Source of the DNA: Phoronis australis
Lineage: Eukaryota; Phoronida; Phoronidae
Reading direction: 5' to 3'
NCBI GenBank assembly: GCA_002633005.1
Contig: NMRA01000011.1
Location: forward strand, 1,705,128-1,769,127
DNA: 64,000 nucleotides
Of this stretch, positions 1 through 44,400 are shown one piece after another. Position 1 is the stretch's first letter, and the number at the start of each line of letters is the position of its first letter. The position numbers were made by a program, and so were the translations under genes. The notes beneath the pieces are model-generated. The model was not told where the DNA came from. It saw nothing but the letters and a program-made list of their open reading frames with translations, and made no database searches.

Positions 1-500
1 GGGAAGATGTCTGGCTTGAGGCACCATGACTCATGGGGGGGTGAGGGGGTANNNNNNNNNNNNNNNNNNNNNNNNNNNNNNNNNNNNNNNNNNNNNNNNN
101 NNNNNNNNNNNNNNNNNNNNNNNNNNNNNNNNNNNNNNNNNNNNNNNNNNNNNNNNNNNNNNNNNNNNNNNNNNNNNNNNNNNNNNNNNNNNNNNNNNNN
201 NNNNNNNNNNNNNGCTTGAGGCAGCTTGACTCATGGTGAGGGTGAGGGGGTGGGGTAGGTTGTGGGAGTCAGTGTTGCAAGAGTGAGGATGTCTTGCTCG
301 AGGCACCATGACTCATGGGGGGGGGGTTAGGTTGGGTGGGCTAGGAGTGTAACAAGAGTGATCAAGGTGTGTGGCTTGAAGCGGTATGGCTCGTAGTGTG
401 AGGGTGGGTGTGAGAGTAGATGTAGTGATAGGCTGGCGGAGATGTGTTTCCCAAGAATAAAGAAGTCTGGATGGAGGCTGCATAACTATTTGATACTCAG
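1..500 (+). repeat. Minisatellite (~80-bp unit) derived from the end of an upstream PRPF6 exon
   Basis: Four to five degenerate units are visible at about 4, 214, 289, 369 and 446, interrupted by an N gap (52-213). Each contains a version of GATGTCTGGCTTGAGGCA, which reads D-V-W-L-E-A. That is the peptide expected at the end of the PRPF6 exon just before the first exon in this window (human ...EDVWLEAARL). The copy at 214 reads L-E-A-A-stop-L-M and is followed by GTGAGGGTGAG, so it carries both coding sequence and a 5' splice site, with TGA where an Arg codon (CGA) is expected. The authentic exon must therefore lie left of the window or in the gap. The last unit (446-491) reads V-W-M-E-A-A-stop. 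I infer an exon-anchored tandem array. Confidence 0.8.
52..213. other. Assembly gap (N run) inside the minisatellite
   Basis: A run of 162 N lies inside the exon-derived tandem array, so the number of repeat units here is unknown. Confidence 1.
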
Positions 501-744
501 AACTACATATACCTGAGGTGGTGTACAAACTACATGCCCGCTTTACATAGTTAACGCCTGCTTTTGAAGTCAAGGTAGATGGGATATTCTGTTGTTGGAA
601 TTACATTGTTACTGAGGTTGTCAGTACTATTAAATTCTTCTTTTGGCATACACGAATTCCTTCTTCTTTGACTATTTATTGGCCATCAAATTACCTTTGT
701 CCATTCTTGACTGTTCAAATCTGTCTCCTGTCATTTGTGCACAG

Positions 745-34366
<33,622 letters not shown>

Positions 34367-34699
34367 CGTTTGTGGGTTACTGTGATAGAGACATTGACAG
34401 TGGGAAAGTTTTCACACTTGCAGGTCATAGAACAGGCAAGTTAAGAAACTAGGAGTTCAAGGTCAGTTTAACACTGTGTGTGTTTTGGTTAGTTTCCAAC
34501 TGACACACTGAAATTCACTTGCACTGTTTGCAGGACATCCACTTGTCTTTGTTTCCAGTGTGGTACAGTTCATGTAATCACCAAGGTAACAAATCATTTG
34601 TTCCAGAATAGTTTTTACTGGAGACTTGAAAAATTTACTGCCAGTTAATACCCTGTGTCATATGATAACTGACTTCAGTTTGTAAAATATGTAATTTTT

Positions 34700-34705
34700 A
34701 ATAAA
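34700..34705 (+). terminator. PRPF6 poly(A) signal
   Basis: AATAAA lies 334 bp after the PRPF6 stop codon, followed by a T/G-rich stretch (TCTTGTTC). Transcript end is inferred near 34,720, leaving about 560 bp to the convergent DLAT stop codon. Confidence 0.65.
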
Positions 34706-35285
34706 GGTGGTATTCACAATCTCTTGTTCTAATTCTGTATCTCTATATTCAACACTTGGGTTCTACTAACAGTAATTACATTATACAATAGACAGAGTGC
34801 CATGGGAAAAGTACTGACAGCCAGAAATGCATCTCTCCACCAGATGTCGCTGATTGTGTGTTTTGCATACCCAGAAAGATTACAGCACACCAAGTGCAGC
34901 AAAAACCAACCTTAGGCATGAAATTGAGCATTATACTTTTTGTTGGAATTCGGCTAACTGCGGAGGTGCAGCACAGATCTGGCGCAACAAACAATTTACA
35001 CACAGATGAAGAATGCCCAAAACTTATGACTTGTGACCCAGTATAGGCTTGTAAATATCAACAAGCAGTTATACAAAGCACCGGAACTTGTACAATTAAT
35101 TGTTCAAAACAGACAACTTCAGTACAGGTTTTTTACAAGCCGCTGATCAGAAACTTGCACCACCGCCTAATGCTGTAACCCCAATTTTCTCTTGTACACG
35201 CCAACAGAAAGTAATATAGCGAGCTGAATTTCATAAATAAGAATTCACCACACCTGTCCTACAACATGAACACTATATGTTATCA

Positions 35286-35415
35286 CTATAGCAACATAGT
35301 CTGTGGTCGTTCCATGAACTTCTTAAACTCAGCTAGCCACTGAGCACCCACTGCTCCGTCCACTACACGGTGGTCACAACTCAGGGTCACACTCATCATG
35401 GTCGCTGGGCTGAAC
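35286..35415 (-). CDS. DLAT: DLAT exon 10 (catalytic His/Asp, C-terminus)
   Basis: It follows ATGTTTCAG on the minus strand. It encodes [20 protein letters not shown], then A-Q-W-L-A-E-F, and stop TAG at 35288-35286. Confidence 0.97.
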
Positions 35416-38400
35416 CTGAAACATAACCCATAATGGTAAAAAGTTTGAGTGCAGGCTTGAGACTTCAACATGAGAAGCAAGGCCAGTTGTTTGGGAAGAA
35501 TGTTTTAACATTACAATAAATTTGGCAGCGATGCACACCATGTGTCACACAGTCATTTCAATGGCCCTTGATTAAATTGCACATCCGTTTCATGAAACCA
35601 GATTTCAAGAACTTTGAGTAAGTTCTAAATTTACGATGCTTAAACTATTTTCTGGCTACAAATAAAACCCAAATTGGGCCTTTTTCACTCATAAAAACTG
35701 CCTAGTAACATTTCTCATCATCACCAGTTTTTGTTTAGGAGTATTGAGACGGTTTTATGAGTAGTAAAAAGGCTAATTCGATTTTCGCTTTAACCAGCTA
35801 AGTGGCAAAATGCAGCTTAAAAGTCAGCATAATTACTTGAAGGGTTTTCTCACTACATGAATTTCTGTGGTCATTACATTTACCCTATATTGTTACAATG
35901 AACATTAATTGTGCCTCAACCAAAATAATTGCTGTATAGTGCACATCACTGACTTGGAGAATAAAACGAAAACAACAAAAAGTTGAATAAGAAGGCAGCA
36001 GCTCCTTAATGACAGCAGGAATTGCAAGCCTAAGAAAAACAATTAACAAAATTTGTGAAAAGAGAAGTGTATCTTCAGATGAAATAAAGCAAGCAACACA
36101 AGTTTGACCTTGCGACGACCTTCACTCACCCAGCTTCACTATCCTCATCAACAACCATCCTTCTCTCAGCGCCCCCTACAGCCAGTATGCACGACTGTGG
36201 AGGGTTGATTACCGCTGCAAAGTGCTTGATGCCAAACATGCCGAGGTTGGAGATGGTGAACGTTCCTCCCTGGAACTCGTGTGGTTGAAGCTTACCCGAT
36301 CTGGCTTTGGCCGCCAGGGAAGTCACGTCGACACTAATGGAGCTCAAACCCTGAAAGACGAGACGAGAAATGCTCAAAGTTCAAGTAGATGTAATCTTCT
36401 GATGCACATGCTCAATGTTGGTTAATCGATGTTCAATTTATATGAATTCATAATTAACGTGTTTATCCATTTCCATTCATTCACATGAATTTAAATATGT
36501 AAACATGCTCAAATGTGCTGTGGGCCTATGGACTCAGAGCACTTCAATAATTAAAGTTTATTAAACTAAAAATTGTCGTAAAAGTTAATACATGAGATTT
36601 CGCAAACCACATTATTCTGTAGGATGAATTATCAATACTGCTTTCAAAACTGATCAAATTAATTTCAGGATGTATGAACATGGGCATATATCTGATTCTA
36701 CAAGAACTTGAAATGACTGAAAAATAGAAGCTGTCACTTACCTTGAGATCTGCGTTAGTTACAATGGGTGTGATGAGTCCGTCATCAGTTGCCACAGCAA
36801 CACTCACGTCCACATTATTGTATCTGAGAAACGGGAATGAACAAAATAAGATCAGATAGTACTGTATAACAACCGTGCGTGAACCACAGTGCACTGAACA
36901 AAGAATGTCTACCTAGGGCACCACAGTACTTAGAATGTCAACAAAATTGGTCAGTTCTGAGACACACATAAGGTTTTCCCAATATCCTTGAATCAATTTA
37001 CATAAAATATAAATTTTGAATATTAACCATGAGTGGTAGCCCAACAAAAGATGGCGCAGTTATACTGAACGTGCACATCCTTCTTAAGGCCATCTACAAA
37101 CATAAACATATATTGCACTGTTACCTATTCCACAAGAAAACTTTTAACTAGCCCACCTAATGGCAGGGCACAAGCAAGAGAAGAGTTCAGTTAAATTTTG
37201 ACAAAAACTATTAATAAGACAATTACACGAGGTAACATTCATGAGAACATACTTGCCAAATTTCACAAGGAGTTAAGTTGCAGATGAAGAAAAATGCCAC
37301 TAGGGGGCACTGCACTAGTTGGGCCTGTTGGAAAATCAGTGTTACTCACGCTCTTGTCAGTAGGAACCCATTCGTCAATTTTCATAATGATCCTCTGGGC
37401 AGTTTGAACAGTCTTGCAAACAATAAACATGGTCACCAGATGGCTTAGATAAAACGTTCTGAAAATGGTGTTGTCATCTCCATTATGGGGATCCGTAAAA
37501 GCAAAATTGCCACCAGATGACAGCAGTAGTTTGATCAGTCCGAAAAGTGTTTATCATCAGTCACCAGCTTCATACGAACACATCTGCCAAATTCCGTGAA
37601 AATTCAGCGAGCGGTTTAGTAGATGCATTAATGGATGTCCAGAGATGATGGCAATACATATGTGGGTGCATAAAAACGCAAGTAAACTTTCAACTCACTG
37701 TCTAATGCAGGACTCCATCCAAGATGAGTTAGCCTCAGGCACCTTCTTACAAGACAAAGCAGATGCCTTGATAATGAAGTCATTTACGGATAGCTTGATA
37801 TTATCTTTTTCCGTCAGTTGGTTTAGTTCTTGACGTAAACTGAACAAAATAACAAAAAGCTATACAGACACAGCTGCAAGGATATAACAAGGACGCAATT
37901 TGGAAACAGTAATTAAACAAAACAACTTGAATTTTATGATTAAGTAAAACACAGAACAGTTACAAAATGACACAAACACTGGAACACTGAACATTTTTCA
38001 GAGCTCGTACAATTCTTAGTTCACAGCTCTGCTGGTGCCTTGATGCTGTAAATTGCTGTTGTTTTATTCGACCTAAATACTACACCTCATAATTATTAAT
38101 CAAAAAATCCGCATGCCAACAACACATGATTTCTTTAAATTTCAGCTGACAACAGGCAAACTGTATTTAATATACATACTCTAATACTTGTTCCATGTTG
38201 ACATCAATGGTCAGATAGTAGTGGGGTATAGTCTGCTTTGACTGTAACAACCGTCTGGCAATGACCTGTGTACAATAATAGCAGCGGATGATGAGTGCGA
38301 CGCTTAATCGTTGTTGCAACAGATTTGAATTGTGCAAACAACATTTTCCATGTCAGAGTTTTACATTTAGTTAATCATCAATAAACAGCAGGGGTCATGT

Positions 38401-41400
38401 TTAAGTGAATATGGTTTATAACAAACCCATATGTATTTACTAATGGAGCTCAGGACTATAGTAAATAAGGAAGCGATGTCTTGAAAGATGAAAAGAATTG
38501 AGAGGATTCCTCATCATGGTTCTGAAAACAATCCCTAGCTGTTATATTTAATAATCACACAACCTCTTAATTTGTACCTAAAAGTTTAATCTCTAAAATC
38601 AACACAGCGCCCCCTTCAGGATGATCAGAGGTCTATGATAGTTTGCAAGAGTTTCAAGTGTACATCATGACTAAGAATTAGTATCACATAATTAGTGACC
38701 CACAATAACATCCTTAACGACGAAGAAAGAACTCAGAAATGCTGCTGCTGCTCATCTCAACATGGGTCTAGTGGACCAAACTGGGCACACATCCTATTAA
38801 ACATTATTAGGCACTCTCACTTGTTTTCCAAGCACTTACCTGTCTGACATTCGACAAAGGAAGGTCTGTGTAGGTGACACCTGGTACAGGGGCGGGGGGA
38901 GGGGGTGTGGCTACAGCACCCGACGAGATGAAGCTCAGCACATCCTGACCCCTGACGCGACCCTCAGGTCCTGTACCAGTAATCAACTGAAACAGCAATG
39001 GATTAGTAAATGCCCATCTGGTGACTGTAACACAAAAGCACCAACTTCATGACGTAGTTCATAGTTGGGAGCTGAACACACAAGCAGAAACACATAAAGC
39101 AGGCATCTACGACATGCTCGGAAGTTTGATGACCAGCATCAATCCAACCTTGCACTTCAATTATTCGATGTTGAGCATCAATATTTTGCAGCAATCGCCT
39201 TCACCAATACATAATTATTCAACACGAACACTCAAGGACTGAACCTGGACAAATGCAGTGCATGGCCACCATAAATAAGGCTAAAATCAAACTGCATGTT
39301 CAGGAGAACCACTCAAGTACATTAACTCACCGACAAATCCAATCCTTTCTCCGCAGCTAACGTTTTTGCCAGAGGACTGGCAAAAATGCGACCTCCCGCT
39401 GGCTGGGCAGCTGATGCAGGAGGGGGTGGTGGAGGTGCAACCCGTGCTGGAGCAGCAACAGGTGCCGGGGAAGGTGTTGGGGCTGGAGGGGGTGGGGCAG
39501 CCGCTGCTGGAGGGGGTGGGGCAGCCGCTGCAGGAGGGGGTGCAGGAGCAGATGCAGGCGCATCATCGTCTGCTGATGGTGTGTAGTCTTTGAAAGCTGC
39601 AACGTCACCTTCCTCAGGTACAATAATGCATAACAACTGAAAAAACAAACAACGATTTCAAATTAATTTCTTGGCTGAAAGGAAATTTCTAATATTCACA
39701 TTTTTGTCTAATAAGATTGTTTGACTGTGAATCATAGAAAAATATCCCATCTTAAAGGTTAGCGTATAATAATTACTCAAAACCTGTACAAAATATACCA
39801 TAAGCATTCTCTTTAATGTCTGTAAGCACAAGCAACCCACTCTGGAAATTTTTCGGAATAAGTGGGCACCCTCGACTTTTTAACATTTTTGCTTAAGCAC
39901 GCAATGCTCAGGCTAGCCATCACTGCTCAGGATGGTGCCCACTGGTCGGGATAGAGCCCACTGCTTGGGATAGAGCCCAATGCACGGGAATTCATCATCA
40001 AAAGAATATGGCACACTTTCAAATGCAGCAACTGAATTAATTTTGAGTCACAATGTAATTACGCCCAGAAGTTACTGTTGTCGCCAACGACATCATATTA
40101 TATTAGCATCCTCTGCAGTGCATTAAAAAGGAACTTGAATGCTAATTCCTTATTTCTGTGATTGTTAGGTCAAGTTAGTTAGAAGTACATTATGAAGTAT
40201 GTTGAAAATTGTGAAATATTCTTAAGAACGAGTTTTGTGTCGAAAATAATTTGCCGTAAATCACTCAACAATGTCCAGTAAGTATCGTGACGTGGTGTTG
40301 CACGATATGGGCTGTGTGAACCCCAAAGGTACGTCATTAGTGCAAAGGTCACCTATTTGCAGAATTTTTTGTTTACACATTTACAAGTTGTCAATGAATA
40401 CAACTGTATAAATATCATCTTTTTCAGTGAGGCGTGGAATATGTTGCAAGTAGATTATAATCTACAATCTGCAATGAATACAACTGCACTTTGTTTAGCA
40501 TAGATGATGTTCAAACAGCATTATCGTTTAGTTCCTGCTATACATGAGCATAGATAGGAGCACACGAATACATCTTTAAGAACACCAACTTTGTTGAAAT
40601 TGACACTTTACCACACTGCTCTCCACAACAGAAAATTGACCCTCTAGTAAATTCCAAAAACCAATGCATGTAGTTACATATTCGAAAGGTCATGTCCATA
40701 CTCTTTTAAATTAGGAAGTTTATGTGTTAATTCTTAGAATATGTGCATTGAACTGTACCAACAATCCAAAATGTCTTAATTTGCTTAACAAATGATTAAA
40801 CTACCAGAATTTCCAAAATTATTGCATAGGTTTTCTGGTGGTAAGAGAATACTTTAAAATCAAATCAACTGATAATGGAGATCGACAAAAAGTATTTTGA
40901 GACTTTTTATATCACGCAAACTAATTATTGACTATATAACCAAAATAAAACACAAGTTATTTTCTCATTAAGTTTGCATTGCATCATTGTCATGCACCCC
41001 AAAATGTCACTTGGTCTGAGCACATAATGCCTCATGGAAGTTCTTTGATACGAAATTTATCAACCATTCAAAATGCAAAATTTGAGCTGCAAACATAAGA
41101 AGGTGAGGCTATCAGGGTGAGTGCCTGGCTGAGGTTAAGCACCCGTGCTCACATGAGCACCCAACCTCAAGTTCTTCAAATTTCCAATTTCAGCCTTCAT
41201 TATAAGGCTTTCGTCCCCCACCCCCAACAATTTCCAAGCTGGTTAATTTAAGTGTCCTGAGTGTTAATCAAAATATAAGGCCAAAAATAGCATATTTTCC
41301 GATTCTTAAAAGTTGCTCATCGCTACTTTAGAGAAGTACACCCTACGCAGAACTGGCATCAAATCTGACGGCTTTTTAAGGTTGCCGCTCACGAGCCAAC

Positions 41401-44400
41401 AAACAAACCATTTTTTTATAGTTCAATGGAACCAAGGAATTATACACTTTTGAAGAATGCTACAATTTTATAAGTCGTCTTATGTGGCAGTTGATTTGTT
41501 GTTTCTTTGAAGCACACAACTTCCTTTCACACATCCATGCACAAAAAACACAAACATTTTCCAACACTATACCACACTAAAGAAACTGGTCTAGCACAGG
41601 CCTTCTCCTACCTAACTAGCCATATGACATACGAGTAAAATCACCACATGAATGTCACCTTTCCAACAGGCACATCCTTGGACCCCGTGGACAGGATGAT
41701 CTTTGCAAGGTATCCCTCTTCGGAAGCCTCGAAGCCCATTGTCGACTTGTCAGTTTCAATTTCAACAAGCAGGTCCCCCTCTGAGATTTGTTCTCCTTCT
41801 TTCTTCTCCCAGCTGACAATGTTACCAGTCTCCATCGTCGGAGACAGCGCCGGCAGCTTTATTTTGAAGTGTTCAGGAAGGTCCCCTGTAAAATTCAGTC
41901 CAGTGGAAATGCACAATTCACAATAAACATTTCAATGAAACACACGCATGCTTCACCAAACAGGTGGGGGGTGACGGACCAGGCTTCTGAAGAACACTTT
42001 GCTATAAAAACCAAGTTAGCATGATTACACTATTTTAATAATGCCCAACAATTGAAAATACTAAACTACAAAAATTAAGTGTGATTCAGAGCGATACAGT
42101 GACCAATTTGTTAAAAAACAAAGTCAAGAAACAAAGTCAAGTTTAACCTGATGCATGTAACCCGGTAAGTAAAAATTGGCACAGCTCAGCACTGAAACAT
42201 ATTGAACATCTCAAGTAATTACTAAGAATCACAGTAAAAAGTTGAGTTTGACATATGTCTGCACCACAGTAAAAGCGCAAGTGACACTTAGACTCACCAT
42301 TGCTATAGCAGCAGCGAGACGAAATCTGGGGGACATATAACTTGTGTTGTAAGTGTGGGCACTTCTTAGGTCTGAAAGTAGAAATGGCAGTGATAGTCAA
42401 TGACATTTACGGAGTGTTCACAAGAGCCTATGAACTTGGTGGCTAGTGCGTACCTCCAAAGACCTGCAGCATGTCTGTGTTTGCTAATTAAGATGGGAAT
42501 CCCAACTTCCAGTACTTGCACCAATGTTCCAGCGTAATATCACCAACACCTACCCGGTTAACACCATTGGTCACAAGAATTGAGCATATGCAGGCACCAG
42601 TCAAATCATCTTTAATTCAGGTAAAAGTCCACTTAATGGTAACACATAAAAATGTCCCAATATGATCGTTCACTTAATGAATGTTCAATCTCTGAAGCTT
42701 TGTCTTGGCCGCCATTAATTGTTGGAATACGCATGCACGGCCGACAACACAATGAATGACCTTCCTCAATAAAATTCTTTGTCAGTGACAAAATGGTGAT
42801 GTTTTGTTTTTCCTTTCGAATGTTCAGTCACTAAAATAGCACTTTCTGATCAGAAACTACCCAAAAGGCAAGTTAGAGTAATCAAACGTTTTCCAAGTCA
42901 TGCACGCTTAAAATCAACACTTAAAATCATAAACTTTCAACACACTCTCCTGAGGGAATGTCTTGAAACCCCATATTCACCATATTATGATGGACAAACG
43001 AAAATGCAACGTTGCAAAAAACGTTGGCATCATAGTAGTAGACGTAATGTGCAGCATACTTGTTTGGACGGACAACTTTTTGAAAATAGTAAGCAAAGTT
43101 GCGTTTTCAAATAAACACAGCGGTGTGGACAGGACCTAAGGCTAACAATAACAGCCAACCACAGTTAATTTAACTGGGTCTGTAAATAGCTAGTCGAGAG
43201 ACACGAGTTAGCAATATCAATCTGTACTGAAGACTGTAACAGGCGATTTGCTGACGGTTGCTGACTCGTTTTTGACCAGTTGAACAAAATTTGTGACCTG
43301 CGCAATAGTGTAACTTCCATCGATGCCCTCAGTGCAATAGGAAAATCCCGGCATTCCCAGGACTAATATATTGCAGCCAATTGTATTTTTCAAACAATCA
43401 ACTTGTGGAAATCTTTCACAGCATTGAGCCAAATAAGCAACAGCAATTCGTCAAAACTTTTCACATGCATTAGTGAGCAGGAAAATGATTGCTTCTGCAA
43501 CTAAAGAAAGGTTACCACCAGTGCAGTTACCAGGCCCGGTACTAATTCAGAAGTTTTATTTTAACTTATGGCCTACATGTGTAGCTTTCAGATTGATGGC
43601 TTGTCATATTTGTTTGTAAAATGTTAAAGCAATTCTGAAGAAGAAAAGGTTATTCCATAATTGCCCGGTATCAGTTTTCTTTTTACCTCTCTGAAAGCAA
43701 CTTTTGCAAATTTACACTTACCCATGGAGTGTATTTGCTTCAATGTATAGTGCAGGCCGTGTAGTACAACTGTGTAAATAGGGCTGTAAACTGTCTTAGA
43801 AATCTAAACTTTGCATGAGTAGCACGTTTTGAGAATTCACAAGGTAGGGAGATCATGGAATTTCAGGAACATTTGTTCTTAGAACAATCGTTGAAGATAC
43901 AAACACACATCAAAACCACATCTGCTAAAATAGCTACAAAACCCTCTTCCATAAGAAAAAGAACATTCTAAGATTTAGATCACCATTACTGAGATTGGTC
44001 ACAATTCGTTCCCTTAGTAATACTGGAGGTGAATTTAGGGCTTTGAAAGAACTGACAGCTCGTTACTGATTGAAATCACATTCTTCAAATGGGCTTGTCG
44101 CGGCTGGCCATTTAATCCATTAACCTGGCCTTGGTGCAAAACTACATGTATGTAAATATACATCTTTGAAACAAACAATGTGGATAAAAATGGCGAATAA
44201 AATTAACGTCAAAGAAAACTACATTTTTCTTTGAGTAAACAAATTGGTTCACTGTGCTAAAAAATTGAACACTGCTCTACCATTAATTTGCTGTTAAATT
44301 TGAGAACCAATAATATGAATTGGTTTTGAGTGTATGAAATAGAGCGTCACCTAATAGCCAACTTCCTTTTTCACCAATTCCTCAATCAACTATTACGGTA

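Noticed and set aside
39366-39593. Plus-strand Gly/Val/Gln-rich ORFs
   Set aside because: Antisense shadow of the DLAT Ala/Pro linker exon.
42454-42480. Alternative upstream DLAT coding piece (A-A-G-L-W with donor GTACGC)
   Set aside because: The phase also fits, but it has no in-frame Met, and the exon at 46894-46815 gives a convincing start and presequence.
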